Shown here piece after piece: positions 44,957 through 54,150 of a stretch of DNA of 64,000 nt. Numbering within the stretch: the first letter of the stretch is position 1; each line of letters begins with the position of its first letter. The position numbers and the translations under genes were made by a program. The DNA comes from Cellulomonas denverensis. Its GTDB lineage: Bacteria > Actinomycetota > Actinomycetes > Actinomycetales > Cellulomonadaceae. The stretch spans positions 1-64,000 of the forward strand of contig NZ_JAAXOX010000011.1 of the NCBI RefSeq assembly GCF_012396125.1, given 5' to 3'. The notes under the pieces were generated by a model. The model did not search any database. It was not told where the DNA came from and worked only from the letters and a program-made list of their open reading frames with translations.

Positions 44957-45706
44957 TCAGGTGTCCGCGGGCCGCAGGGCGCCGACCCGGGGGCCGAGCA
45001 GCCGGACGGTCAGGACGCCGGACACCGCCTGGGCGGCGAGCAGCCCGGCCAGCACCAGGAGCTGCACCTGGGCGGCCAGCGCGGAGGAGGCCCCGCCGAG
45101 CAGCAGGCCGACGAACGCGCCCGGCAGCGTGACAAGTCCGGCGCTGCGGGTCTGGTCGATGCCCGGCACCAGCGCCCAGCGGACGGCGTGCCGGGCCTGT
45201 TCGGCGACCGCCTGCCCGGGCCGGGCGCCGAGCGCGATCCAGCCCTCGACCTCGGCCCACTGGGTCCGGGCGTCCTCCCGGAGCCGGCCACCGCTGACGG
45301 CAGCAGCGGTCATCGCCCCGCCGATCATCTGCGCCGCGAACGGCAGCACGGTCTCCGGCTCGGTCGCGAGGGCTCCGCTGGCCAGCACGGCCCCGGCGGC
45401 CACGGCGGACCCGGCGGTGATCGCCAGCACCAGGTGCCCGGTGACCGCGCGGCCGAGCCCGATCCGGCGGGTCGCGGTGAACGCGGCGGCGACCACCATC
45501 ACCGGCAGGTAGACCGCGATGCCGGCCGGGTGCCGGAACACCCAGGCGATCACCAGTGCGACCAGCATCAGCTGCACCGCCCCGCGACCGACCGCCCAGA
45601 GGGTGTCCCGGCCGACCGGCACCCGCCCGGCGCGGGTCACGGCCAGGGCGATCCCGATCAGCACGGTCACCGCGAGCGCGGTGCGCAGCACCTCGGGCCA
45701 GGTCAC
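44957..45706 (-). CDS. fetB: FetB/UPF0014 family ABC transporter permease
   Basis: A 249-residue membrane protein with about six or seven hydrophobic helices. The family signature is clear: PGIDQTRSAGLVTLPGAFVG then LLLGGASSALAAQVQLLVL, and MVVAAAFTATRRIG earlier. In E. coli FetAB exports iron and protects from oxidative stress; the present substrate is not proven. No fetA ATPase gene adjoins it: the neighbours are the repeat-filled gap and a LacI gene, so the ATPase must be elsewhere if the system works. Its start is 10 bases from the end of that LacI gene. Confidence 0.85.
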   Translation of the reverse strand: MTWPEVLRTALAVTVLIGIALAVTRAGRVPVGRDTLWAVGRGAVQLMLVALVIAWVFRHPAGIAVYLPVMVVAAAFTATRRIGLGRAVTGHLVLAITAGSAVAAGAVLASGALATEPETVLPFAAQMIGGAMTAAAVSGGRLREDARTQWAEVEGWIALGARPGQAVAEQARHAVRWALVPGIDQTRSAGLVTLPGAFVGLLLGGASSALAAQVQLLVLAGLLAAQAVSGVLTVRLLGPRVGALRPADT

Positions 45707-45716
45707 GCCGAGCAGG

Positions 45717-46712
45717 TTAGCGGGCGAGCTCCGCGGTCGACCCGCGCCGCACCAGGGTGGTGTCCAGGCGGACGTGCATCGCGCCGGGCTGGTCCCCGCG
45801 CAGCAGGGTGAGCAGCATCGTGACCGCCTCGGCGCCGAGCCGCTGGATCGGTTGCCGCACGGTGGTCAGGGGCGGGGTGGCGCCGGCGGCCTCGGGCACG
45901 TCGTCGAAGCCGACGACGGACAGATCCTCCGGCACCCGGAGGCCGGCGGCCTGGGCGACCTCCATCGCGGCGATGGCGGAGATGTCGTTGGCGGCGAAGA
46001 CCGCGGTCGGCCGCTCGTCCAGTGCCAACAGTTCGGACATCGGGCCGCGTGCGGGTTCGGAGCGGTAGTCGCCGATCCGGATCAGCGACTCGTCCACGTC
46101 GATCCCGGCCGCCGCCATCGCCTGGCGGTACCCGGACTCGCGCAGGTGGGAGGACTCCAGGTCCGGCCGCCCGGCCAGGAAGGCGATCCGGCGGTGGCCG
46201 AGGGCGAGCAGGTGTTCGGTGGCCAGGCGTCCGCCGGTGAGGTTGTCCGAGTCGACGGTGGGGAAGCCGGTGGGCCCGGTGTGCGGGTCGACGGCGACCA
46301 CCGGGACCTGGGCCTCGGCCTCGACCACCGAGGGGGTGACCAGCACCGCGCCGTCGATCAGGGTGCCGCTGAGCCGGGACAGGTACCGCCGCTCCCAGCC
46401 CGGTCCGCTCATCGCGCCGGTGTAGGCGAGCAGCTCGTACCCGGCGTCGGCGACCGCGGCGGCGGCGCCCTTGAGGATCTCGGTGCTGAACGGTTCGAAC
46501 TCGGCGACCAGGATCCCGATCACCTGCGTGCGGTGCGACCGCAGCGAGCGGGCGACCAGGCTCGACTCGAAGCCGAGGTCGTCGATCACCTGCTGGACCC
46601 GGGCTGAGGTGGCCTGGGCCACGCCGTACCGGCCGTTGATCACCTTGGACACGGTCGCCACCGAGACATCGGCGGCCCGGGCCACATCCGTGATCGTCAC
46701 TCGACGAGACAT
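45717..46712 (-). CDS. LacI family regulator of the xylo-oligosaccharide locus
   Basis: A 331-residue repressor: HTH at about residues 5-25 (TITDVARAADVSVATVSKVI), hinge TSARVQQVIDDLGFESS, effector domain with VVGFDDVPEAAGATPPLTTV near the C-terminus. It is divergent from the importer, GH3 and GH43 genes. The intergenic region has the perfect palindrome CGTTATCGATAACG. The ATG at 46712 lies six bases after TAAGCT (46719-46724) without a ribosome-binding site, so its own mRNA is probably leaderless, and the operator would overlap its -35 region, implying autoregulation. The expected inducer is a xylo-oligosaccharide. Confidence 0.92.
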   Translation of the reverse strand: MSRRVTITDVARAADVSVATVSKVINGRYGVAQATSARVQQVIDDLGFESSLVARSLRSHRTQVIGILVAEFEPFSTEILKGAAAAVADAGYELLAYTGAMSGPGWERRYLSRLSGTLIDGAVLVTPSVVEAEAQVPVVAVDPHTGPTGFPTVDSDNLTGGRLATEHLLALGHRRIAFLAGRPDLESSHLRESGYRQAMAAAGIDVDESLIRIGDYRSEPARGPMSELLALDERPTAVFAANDISAIAAMEVAQAAGLRVPEDLSVVGFDDVPEAAGATPPLTTVRQPIQRLGAEAVTMLLTLLRGDQPGAMHVRLDTTLVRRGSTAELAR

Positions 46713-46718
46713 GCGAGG

Positions 46719-46724
46719 AGCTTA
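46719..46724 (-). promoter_or_regulatory. -10 element of a probable leaderless promoter (LacI gene)
   Basis: TAAGCT on the minus strand, six bases before the ATG at 46712. Confidence 0.45.
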
Positions 46725-46738
46725 CCCGGTTGCGAAAA

Positions 46739-46752
46739 CGTTATCGATAACG
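46739..46752. promoter_or_regulatory. LacI-type operator of the xylo-oligosaccharide locus
   Basis: Perfect 14-bp palindrome CGTTATCGATAACG with the central CG of LacI-family sites, in the divergent promoter region. A TTGACA begins two bases after it on the plus strand (46754-46759), though no good -10 follows at 16-18 bp. Confidence 0.7.
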
Positions 46753-46919
46753 GTTGACACACCCTCGGATCGTTAGGGAGGGTGGGCCCCACGAGCCGGT
46801 TGACGATGACGGGTTTCGCAAGGGCGAGGTCTGACGGCGGGCGCGACCCATCACGGGTCGGCCGCACGGGGGAGTGGGCCTCAACGCTTCTGTTCAACTC
46901 AACGAAGAGGACAGATTTC

Positions 46920-48209
46920 ATGAAGACAAGGAAGATGCTCGTGGCCTCGGCCGCCCTGATGGCCGGCATCCTGGGGCTCAGCGCCTGCGGCAGCGGCGGT
47001 TCGGGCGGCGGCGACGAGGACGGGCCGGTCACGCTCACGATCTGGCACAACTCGACCACGGGCCCCGGCAAGCAGTACTGGGTGGACGCGACCGAGGCGT
47101 TCACGGCGGACAACCCCGATGTCTCGTTCGACATCCAGACGATCCAGAACGAGGACATGGACGGCAAGCTGCAGACGGCGGTGAACTCCGGCGATCTGCC
47201 CGACATCTTCATGGCGCGCGGCGGCCAGAAGCTCGCCGACATCGTGGCCACCGGCAAGGTCAAGGACCTGACCGACTCCATCAGCGACGACGCCAAGTCG
47301 TCGATGGGTGCGGCCCTGTCGGCCTTCGAGGTCGACGGCAAGAACTACGCGGTGCCCACGGCCGTGCTCCCCGGCGGGATCTTCTACTCCAAGGACCTGT
47401 TCGCGCAGGCCGGGATCACCGAAGAGCCGAAGACGATGGACGACCTGAACGCCGCCGTCGACAAGCTCAAGGCCGCGGGGATCCAGCCGATCGCGCTGGG
47501 TGCCAAGGACGCCTGGCCGGCCGCGCACTGGTACTACTTCTTCGCGCTGCGGTCCTGCTCGCAGGAGACGATCAGCAAGGCGGCGGACGCCAAGGAGTTC
47601 GACGACCCGTGCTGGCAGACCGCCGGTGAGGAGCTGGAGGAGTTCGCCGGCACCAACCCGTTCAACCAGGGCTTCCTGACCACTCCGGCCCAGGAGGGTG
47701 CGGGCTCCTCGGCGGGCCTGATCGCCAACCACCAGGCCGCGATGGAGCTGATGGGTGGCTGGAACGTGGGCGTGATCGCGTCCCTGACCCCGGACGAGCA
47801 GCCGCTGCCCGACCTGGGCTGGTTCCCGTTCCCCGAGGTGGACGGTGGCGACGGTGACCCGACCGCCATGATGGGCGGTGTCGACGGGTTCTCCTGTGCG
47901 GCGGATGCGCCGAGTGCCTGCGAGGACTTCCTGAACTTCATCGCCACGAAGGACCAGCAGGAGGCGTACGCCGAGGCGTACCAGACGATCCCGGCGAACC
48001 AGGAGGCCCAGGGGGCCGTGGCCGACCCGGCGCTGGAGCCGATCATGACGGCGTACAACGACGCGGCGTACGTCATCACCTGGCTGGACACCGTCCTGGG
48101 CCAGAACGTGGGCAACTCCCTGAACACCGGCGTGGTCGACATGCTCGCCGGCAAGGGCGACGCGGACTCCATCGTCGCAGCGATGAACTCCGCAGCAGCG
48201 CGAGAGTGA
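46920..48209 (+). CDS. Sugar ABC transporter substrate-binding lipoprotein (SBP_bac_1, xylo-oligosaccharide type)
   Basis: A 429-residue lipoprotein with lipobox LSAC (Cys23) followed by a Gly/Ser linker. The mature part is a family 1 oligosaccharide binder: VTLTIWHNSTTGPGKQYW, GDLPDIFMARGGQKLADIV, VPTAVLPGGIFYSKDLFAQA and a C-terminal lobe ending in repeated Met/Ala segments. First gene of an operon with two permeases, GH3 and GH43, matching BxlE-type xylobiose binders by context. The ATG at 46920 follows GAAGAGGAC. A 160-base leader separates it from the operator. Confidence 0.92.
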   Translation: MKTRKMLVASAALMAGILGLSACGSGGSGGGDEDGPVTLTIWHNSTTGPGKQYWVDATEAFTADNPDVSFDIQTIQNEDMDGKLQTAVNSGDLPDIFMARGGQKLADIVATGKVKDLTDSISDDAKSSMGAALSAFEVDGKNYAVPTAVLPGGIFYSKDLFAQAGITEEPKTMDDLNAAVDKLKAAGIQPIALGAKDAWPAAHWYYFFALRSCSQETISKAADAKEFDDPCWQTAGEELEEFAGTNPFNQGFLTTPAQEGAGSSAGLIANHQAAMELMGGWNVGVIASLTPDEQPLPDLGWFPFPEVDGGDGDPTAMMGGVDGFSCAADAPSACEDFLNFIATKDQQEAYAEAYQTIPANQEAQGAVADPALEPIMTAYNDAAYVITWLDTVLGQNVGNSLNTGVVDMLAGKGDADSIVAAMNSAAARE

Positions 48210-48213
48210 CGTG

Positions 48214-49248
48214 ATGTCCGACTCCTCGGTTCTGCGCTCAGAATCCGTGGTGCCGGACGCCTCGAGCACCGTCGGGGGCGGCCACACGCCGCCCCCGACG
48301 GCGCGCAGGGCGTCGCGCCGCCGCGGAGGAGACTGGCGCAAGCGCGCAGAGATCACCGTGCTGTCCGGCCCGGCGATCCTCATGTTCCTGACGTTCGTGA
48401 TCGCCCCGATCCTGATGGCGGCCTACTACGGCTTCTTCAAGTGGAAGGGCTTCGGCCCGCCGACGGACTTCGCCGGGCTCGACAACTACGTCACGATCCT
48501 GACCGACCCGACGTTCCGGGCGGCCGTGGGGCACAACTTCGTCATCGCGATCCTGTCCCTGGTGCTGCAGGGTCCGATCGCGATCCTGTTCGCCCTGCTG
48601 ATGAACCAGAAGATCCGCGGCCGGTCCGTGATCCGGGTGCTGATCTTCGTCCCCTACGTGATCTCCGAGGTCATCGTCGGGACCGGCTGGTCGCTGATGA
48701 TGGCCGACACCGGAGCGGTGAACTCCCTGCTCGCCAGGATCGGCCTGGAGAACCTGCAGCAGTCGTGGCTCGCGGATCCCAACTTCGCGATGGGCACCCT
48801 GATGGTGATCCTGACCTGGAAGTACGTCGGGTTCGCGGTCATCCTGATGCTGGCCGGCCTGCAGTCCATCCCGGAGGAGCTGTACGAGGCGGCCTCGATC
48901 GACGGGGCCAGCTTCTGGCAGCAGCAGTTCCGGATCACGCTGCCCCTGCTCGGCCCGACGATCCGGATCTGGGCGTTCCTGTCCATCATCGGCGCGCTGC
49001 AGCTGTTCGACCTGGTCAACATCATCTGGGGCCAGTACGTGGCGGCCACCGCGGGCACCTCCACGATGGCGACGTACATGTACCTCAACGGTCACATGGC
49101 CGGGAACTACGGGTACGGCAACGCGGTCGCGGTCGTGCTGTTCTTGATCTCGCTCGTCGTCGCGCTGTTCTACCAGCGGTTCGTGCTGCGGCGGGACACC
49201 CAGGGCGCCCTGACCGGCCCCTCGGGTAGGAAGGGGAGGAAGAAGTGA
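48214..49248 (+). CDS. Sugar ABC transporter permease (MalF/BxlF type)
   Basis: A 344-residue permease with an N-terminal Arg-rich cytoplasmic tail, six membrane helices and the EAA loop ELYEAASIDGASFWQQQFRI at about residues 226-245. Start is either the ATG at 48214 or the GTG at 48211; neither has a strong ribosome-binding site, and coupling to the upstream stop four bases away is likely. It pairs with the next permease. Confidence 0.92.
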   Translation: MSDSSVLRSESVVPDASSTVGGGHTPPPTARRASRRRGGDWRKRAEITVLSGPAILMFLTFVIAPILMAAYYGFFKWKGFGPPTDFAGLDNYVTILTDPTFRAAVGHNFVIAILSLVLQGPIAILFALLMNQKIRGRSVIRVLIFVPYVISEVIVGTGWSLMMADTGAVNSLLARIGLENLQQSWLADPNFAMGTLMVILTWKYVGFAVILMLAGLQSIPEELYEAASIDGASFWQQQFRITLPLLGPTIRIWAFLSIIGALQLFDLVNIIWGQYVAATAGTSTMATYMYLNGHMAGNYGYGNAVAVVLFLISLVVALFYQRFVLRRDTQGALTGPSGRKGRKK

Positions 49249-50138
49249 GCGTCGCGACGACCGGGCGGTCCCGGCTGCCGGAGGCTGCTCCGGGGACCTA
49301 CGACCTGCGCCCGACCAAGAAGTTCTCCTGGGGCAGCCCGGTGACCTACCTGATCGCGATGGTGCTGATCACGGCGTGTATCGCGCCGGTCGCCTTCATC
49401 GTCGTCGGCGGCTTCCGGACGAACTCCCAGATCACGCAGGACCCCGCCGGGCTGCCGTCGCCCTGGGTGATCAGCAACTACGTCGAGGTGCTCCAGTCCA
49501 AGTCGTTCTGGACCGCGATGGGCAACTCCGCGATCTCGGCGCTGGGCACCACCGTAGGCGTGGTCATCCTCGGCGTGATGGCGTCCTACGTCATCGCCCG
49601 GTACAACTTCGCCGGCAAGGGCGTCATGTACTCCCTGTTCGCCGCCGGTCTGATGTTCCCGATGACCGTGGCCATCACCCCGCTGTACCTGATGGTGCGC
49701 ACCCTGGGGCTGACGAACTCGCTGGCCGGGATCATCCTGCCGCAGATCGCCTTCGCCCTACCGGTGACGATCATCATCCTGGTGCCGTTCCTGCGGGCGA
49801 TCCCGATGGAACTGGAGGAGGCGGCCTCGATCGACGGGGCCAGCCGGCTCGGGTTCTTCTGGCGGATGGTCATCCCGCTCTCGCTGCCCGGTGTGATCAC
49901 CACCGGGATCCTGGCGTTCGTCGGGGCGTGGAACGGCTACATGCTCCCGCTGTTCATCCTGTCCGACCCGAACACGTTCACCCTGCCGCTCGGGGTGGCG
50001 AACTTCGCCTCGCAGTACTCGGTGGACACGGCCAAGGTCCTGGCCTTCACGTCGCTGTCGATGATCCCGGCACTGATCTTCTTCTCGCTGTTCGAGCGGC
50101 GGATCGTCGGCGGGCTCACCGGAGCCGTCAAGGGCTGA
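49245..50138 (+). CDS. Sugar ABC transporter permease (MalG/BxlG type)
   Basis: A 297-residue permease with six membrane helices and the EAA loop MELEEAASIDGASRLGFFWR near residues 187-206. The GTG start overlaps the upstream stop (GTGA) after AAGGGGAGGAAGAA. No ATPase gene is in the operon, as expected for importers that share an MsiK-type ATPase encoded elsewhere. It is followed by an 83-base gap and the GH3 gene. Confidence 0.92.
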   Translation: MSVATTGRSRLPEAAPGTYDLRPTKKFSWGSPVTYLIAMVLITACIAPVAFIVVGGFRTNSQITQDPAGLPSPWVISNYVEVLQSKSFWTAMGNSAISALGTTVGVVILGVMASYVIARYNFAGKGVMYSLFAAGLMFPMTVAITPLYLMVRTLGLTNSLAGIILPQIAFALPVTIIILVPFLRAIPMELEEAASIDGASRLGFFWRMVIPLSLPGVITTGILAFVGAWNGYMLPLFILSDPNTFTLPLGVANFASQYSVDTAKVLAFTSLSMIPALIFFSLFERRIVGGLTGAVKG

Positions 50139-50221
50139 CCCAGCTGCACAACCTGGGCTCCGCGTTCGACGCGCGTGGAGCCGCAGACACTCGCGCGTCA
50201 TGACGAAGGAGAAGGGCCCCC

Positions 50222-52618
50222 GTGTCCGACGTCCCTGCTATGCCCAAGGTCTCCGAACGCGTGCGCGCGCTGCACTCGGAGATGACCCTCGAGGAGAAAC
50301 TGGCCCAGATCGTGGGCTACTGGATCGACCAGCACGGGACCGTCGCCCCGATGCAGTCCGAGATGGCTGCCGGCCAGCAGGCGTCGAGCGAGCTGACCGA
50401 CATCACCCGGCACGGCATCGGCCACTACACCCGGGTGTACGGCACCCGGCCGGTCGACCCGGCGGAGCGCGCCGCCTGGCTGTGGGACGAGCAGCGGCGC
50501 CTGCAGCGGGAGACCCGGCTGGGCATCCCGGCGCTGGTGCACGAGGAGTGCCTGACCGGACTGGCCGCCTGGCGGGCCGCCACCTTCCCGACCCCGCTGG
50601 CCTGGGGTGCGGCCTTCGACCCGGAGCTGGTCGAGCAAGCCGGGCGGGCGATCGGCGACTCGATGCGCCGGCTCGGCGTGCACCAGGGCCTGGCCCCGGT
50701 GCTGGACGTGATCGGCGACGCCCGCTGGGGCCGGGTCGACGAGTGCATCGGCGAGGACCCGTACCTGGTCGGCACGGTCGGCACCGCCTACGTGCGCGGC
50801 CTCCAGGACGCCGGGGTGCACGCCACGCTGAAGCACTTCGTCGGGTACTCGGTGTCGCGGGCGGGGCGCAACCACGCCCCGGTCAGCATCGGCCCGCGCG
50901 AGGTGGCGGACGTGCTGCTGCCGCCGTTCGAGATGGCGGTGCGCGACGGCGGGGCCAAGTCGGTGATGAACGCCTACGTCGACCTGGACGGCGTGCCGAT
51001 GGCTGCCTCGGAGGAGTACCTGACCCGGCTGCTGCACGAGGAGTGGGGCTTCGACGGGGTGGTGGTCGCCGACTACTTCGCGGTGGCCTTCCTGGAGGTG
51101 ATGCACCGGGTGGCCGGCGACCGCGGCGAGGCGGCCGAGTTGGCGCTGACCGCCGGGATCGACGTCGAGCTGCCCACCGGTGACGCCTACCTCGCGCCGC
51201 TGGCGGAGCGGATCCGGGCCGGCCTGACCGACGAGGCGATCGTCGACCGGGCCGTGCTGCGGGTGCTGGCGCAGAAGGAGGAGCTCGGCCTGCTCGACCC
51301 GGAGGCCTACGCCGGCGAGCCGCCCACGGAGCTGGATCTGGACCCGGTCGAACACCGGGCGCTGGCCCGGCTGCTGGCGCAGGAGTCGGTGGTGCTGCTC
51401 AGCAACGACGGCGTGCTGCCACTGGCCGCACGCAAGGTCGCCGTCATCGGGCCGAACGCCGACCGGGCCGAGGCACTGATGGGCTGCTACGCCTTCGCCA
51501 ACCACGTGCTGCCGTCCCACCCCGAGGTGCCGATGGGCATCGAGGTGCCGACCGTCGCCGAGGCGCTGCGTGCGGCCGGGCTCGACCTGACCGTCGTGGC
51601 CGGCTGCGCGGTCGAGGGGGAGGACACCAGCGGCTTCGCCGAGGCGGTGGACGCCGCCCGGGCCGCCGAGGTCGCGGTGGTGGTGGTCGGTGACCAGGCC
51701 GGGCTGTTCGGCCGGGGCACCGTCGGGGAGGGCAACGACGCCGAGTCGCTGGACCTGCCGGGGGTGCAGCGCCGTCTGGTCGAGGAGCTGGTCGCCACCG
51801 GCACCCCGGTGGTGCTGGTGGTGCTGACCGGCCGCCCCTACGTGCTCGACTGGGCGCTCGGCGACGGGCCGCGGCCGGCCGCGGTGCTGCAAGCGTTCTT
51901 CCCGGGTGAGGAGGGCGGCACGGCGATCGCTGACATCCTGACCGGCGCGGCCAACCCCTCCGGCCGGCTGCCGGTCAGCCTGCCCCGGTCCGCCGGTGCG
52001 CAGCCGTACCGGTACCTCACCCCGGTGCTCGGCGGTCCGTCGGACGTGACCTCCGCCGACTCGACCCCGGTGCGGCCGTTCGGCTTCGGCCTGTCCTACA
52101 CCAGCTTCAGCCACACCGAGCTGGTGGTGGACGACACGGTCGCCGCGGGCGGCGAGTTCACCGCCGAGGTCACCGTCACCAACACCGGCGACCGGGCGGG
52201 TGCGGACGTGGTCCAGCTGTACGGCCACGACGTGCAGGGCACGGTGGTGCGGCCGGTGGCCCAGCTGCTCGGCTACCACCGGGTGGAGTTGGCGCCGGGG
52301 GAGTCGGCACGGCTCCGGTTCGTGGTGCCCACCGCGCGGCTGGCGTTCAGCGACCGGTCGTTGACCCGGATCGTCGAGCCCGGCGAGGTGCAGATCTGGG
52401 TCGGCGACCACGCTGCCGCCTCGTCCGCCGGCACCGACGGCGCCCGGACCTCCACCTCCGGCACGATCACCAACCACCGCTCGGCGCAGGTCCGGGAGGT
52501 GCCCGGCACGGCGACCGAGCGGGCCACGCTGAGCGTGACCGGTGACGTCCACCGGGTGACCGCCGCCGACGGCCGCCTGGTCCGGGTGGAGCGCGTGGGG
52601 GTGCCCCAGCACGCATGA
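50222..52618 (+). CDS. GH3 beta-xylosidase/beta-glucosidase
   Basis: A 798-residue cytoplasmic exo-glycosidase. The GH3 N-terminal barrel includes HATLKHFVGYSVSRAGRNHA and the nucleophile Asp284 in VVVADYFAV. The GH3 C-terminal sandwich starts near ALARLLAQESVVLLSNDGVL and contains a loop with GEGNDAESLDLPG. A fibronectin-III-like domain follows (VTNTGDRAGADVVQLYGHD), then a roughly 70-residue tail. Association with a GH43 beta-xylosidase and importer suggests it removes xylose or a related sugar from imported oligosaccharides. GTG at 50222 with GAAGGAGAAGG upstream; its stop overlaps the GH43 start. Confidence 0.9.
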   Translation: MSDVPAMPKVSERVRALHSEMTLEEKLAQIVGYWIDQHGTVAPMQSEMAAGQQASSELTDITRHGIGHYTRVYGTRPVDPAERAAWLWDEQRRLQRETRLGIPALVHEECLTGLAAWRAATFPTPLAWGAAFDPELVEQAGRAIGDSMRRLGVHQGLAPVLDVIGDARWGRVDECIGEDPYLVGTVGTAYVRGLQDAGVHATLKHFVGYSVSRAGRNHAPVSIGPREVADVLLPPFEMAVRDGGAKSVMNAYVDLDGVPMAASEEYLTRLLHEEWGFDGVVVADYFAVAFLEVMHRVAGDRGEAAELALTAGIDVELPTGDAYLAPLAERIRAGLTDEAIVDRAVLRVLAQKEELGLLDPEAYAGEPPTELDLDPVEHRALARLLAQESVVLLSNDGVLPLAARKVAVIGPNADRAEALMGCYAFANHVLPSHPEVPMGIEVPTVAEALRAAGLDLTVVAGCAVEGEDTSGFAEAVDAARAAEVAVVVVGDQAGLFGRGTVGEGNDAESLDLPGVQRRLVEELVATGTPVVLVVLTGRPYVLDWALGDGPRPAAVLQAFFPGEEGGTAIADILTGAANPSGRLPVSLPRSAGAQPYRYLTPVLGGPSDVTSADSTPVRPFGFGLSYTSFSHTELVVDDTVAAGGEFTAEVTVTNTGDRAGADVVQLYGHDVQGTVVRPVAQLLGYHRVELAPGESARLRFVVPTARLAFSDRSLTRIVEPGEVQIWVGDHAAASSAGTDGARTSTSGTITNHRSAQVREVPGTATERATLSVTGDVHRVTAADGRLVRVERVGVPQHA

Positions 52619-54117
52619 GAGCCACCAACCCGGTGCTGCCGGGCTGCTTCCCCGACCCGAGCGTGTGCCGGGTCGGGGAGTGGTTCTACCTGGTGAACTC
52701 GACCTTCGAGTACCTGCCCGGCCTCCCGGTGCACCGCAGCCGCGACCTGGTGCACTGGGAGCCGGTGGGGCACGCGGTGACCGGGCAACTCGACCTGGCC
52801 GGGCTGGCGTCCTCCCAGGGGCTGTACGCGCCGACCCTGCGGCACCACGCCGGCCGGTTCTGGCTGGTGTGCACCGTGGTCGGCGGCGGCGGGCACCTGC
52901 TGTTGACCGCCGAGGACCCGGCGGGTCCCTGGTCCGACCCGGTCTGGCTCGCCGGTGAGGGGATCGACCCGTCGCTGTTCGTCGACGACGACGGCCGGGT
53001 CTGGTTCCATGCCACCCGCCCGGCCGCGGAGCCGGAGTGGCCGGGACAGACCGGGATCTGGCTCCGGGAGCTGGTCGACGGGGAGCTGACCGGCCCGGAG
53101 CACGTGCTGTGGACCGGGGCGGTGCGCGGCGCGGTCTGGTCCGAGGGGCCGCACCTGTACCGGGTCGGCGACCACTACTACCTGATCACCGCCGAGGGCG
53201 GCACCGAGTTCCATCACGCCGTGGCGGTCGCCCGGGCGGACCGGGTCACCGGCCCGTACACCGGCAACCCGGCGAACCCGGTGCTCACCCACCGTCACCT
53301 GGGCCGGGACGCCCCGATCGCCGCCGCCGGCCACGCCGACCTGGTGCAGGCGCCGGACGGGTCCTGGTGGGCACTGCTGCTCGGCGTGCGGCCCTACGGC
53401 GGCTTCCACCACAACCTGGGCCGGGAGACGTTCCTGGTGCCGGTGGTCTGGGAGGACGGCTGGCCGGTGTTCGCCCCGGGGGAGGGCCGGGTGCCGGCGC
53501 AGGTCGAGGTGCCTTTCGCCGGGCCGGACCCGTCGCCCACCGCCGGACCCGTCCCGTCGGCGACCGGACTCGTGCCGCCCGGCGACCCGGCCTGGTGCGC
53601 GCCGCGCCACCTGCCCACCGACCTGGCCACCCCCGATGGCGACGGCTGGCTGCTCCCGGCCCGCCCGGCCACCCTGGCGGACACCGCTCCGACGTCCTTC
53701 CTGGGCGTCCGCCAGCGGCACCGGGACTGCGAGGTGGTCGTCACCCTCGACTCGACCCCGGCGCCTGGCACCTGGGCCGGGCTGGCGGTGCGGCAGTCCG
53801 AGTCGGACCACCTGACCCTGCTCACCGACGGGTCCCGCACCCGGGCGGTGCTGCGCCGGGCCGGCCGGGAGCTCGCGCTGGGCGAGTTGCCCGCCGGTGC
53901 CACGGTCTGCGTGCTGCGCACCAGCGGGCAGGACTACGCCCTGCTGGCCGGGCCGGACACCGATCACCTGACCGAGGTCGCGGTGGCGGACGGCCGGAGC
54001 CTGGACTCGGTCAGCGCGGGCGGGTTCCTCGGCCTGTGGATCGGGGTGTACGCCACCGGCGACGGCGGGGCCACCCGGCTCACGCTGGGGTACCGGCCAC
54101 TGGCGACCGACCGGTAG
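52615..54117 (+). CDS. GH43 beta-xylosidase/arabinofuranosidase-like enzyme
   Basis: A 500-residue cytoplasmic five-bladed-propeller hydrolase. Predicted catalytic set: general base Asp14 in CFPDPS, pKa modulator Asp118 in GIDPSLFVDDDG and acid Glu177 in WSEGPHLY. The C-terminal 190 residues form the concanavalin-like beta-xylosidase domain (DTAPTSFLGVRQRHRDCEVV, GTWAGLAVRQSESDHLTLL). The arrangement matches GH43 beta-xylosidases. The ATG overlaps the GH3 stop, so both enzymes are made together. Confidence 0.92.
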   Translation: MRATNPVLPGCFPDPSVCRVGEWFYLVNSTFEYLPGLPVHRSRDLVHWEPVGHAVTGQLDLAGLASSQGLYAPTLRHHAGRFWLVCTVVGGGGHLLLTAEDPAGPWSDPVWLAGEGIDPSLFVDDDGRVWFHATRPAAEPEWPGQTGIWLRELVDGELTGPEHVLWTGAVRGAVWSEGPHLYRVGDHYYLITAEGGTEFHHAVAVARADRVTGPYTGNPANPVLTHRHLGRDAPIAAAGHADLVQAPDGSWWALLLGVRPYGGFHHNLGRETFLVPVVWEDGWPVFAPGEGRVPAQVEVPFAGPDPSPTAGPVPSATGLVPPGDPAWCAPRHLPTDLATPDGDGWLLPARPATLADTAPTSFLGVRQRHRDCEVVVTLDSTPAPGTWAGLAVRQSESDHLTLLTDGSRTRAVLRRAGRELALGELPAGATVCVLRTSGQDYALLAGPDTDHLTEVAVADGRSLDSVSAGGFLGLWIGVYATGDGGATRLTLGYRPLATDR

Positions 54118-54136
54118 GGATTCACCGGCGGCACGA

Positions 54137-54142
54137 TAGGGT
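54137..54142 (+). promoter_or_regulatory. -10 element of a probable leaderless promoter (HAD gene)
   Basis: TAGGGT, eight bases before the ATG at 54151 with no ribosome-binding motif other than a short G run. Confidence 0.4.
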
Positions 54143-54150
54143 CGGGGGCG

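Noticed and set aside
46753-46919. Riboswitch in the 160-base leader of the xylo-oligosaccharide operon
   Set aside because: Only a short 6-bp stem (CGACCC with GGGTCG) is visible and no known aptamer core; LacI control is sufficient to explain regulation.
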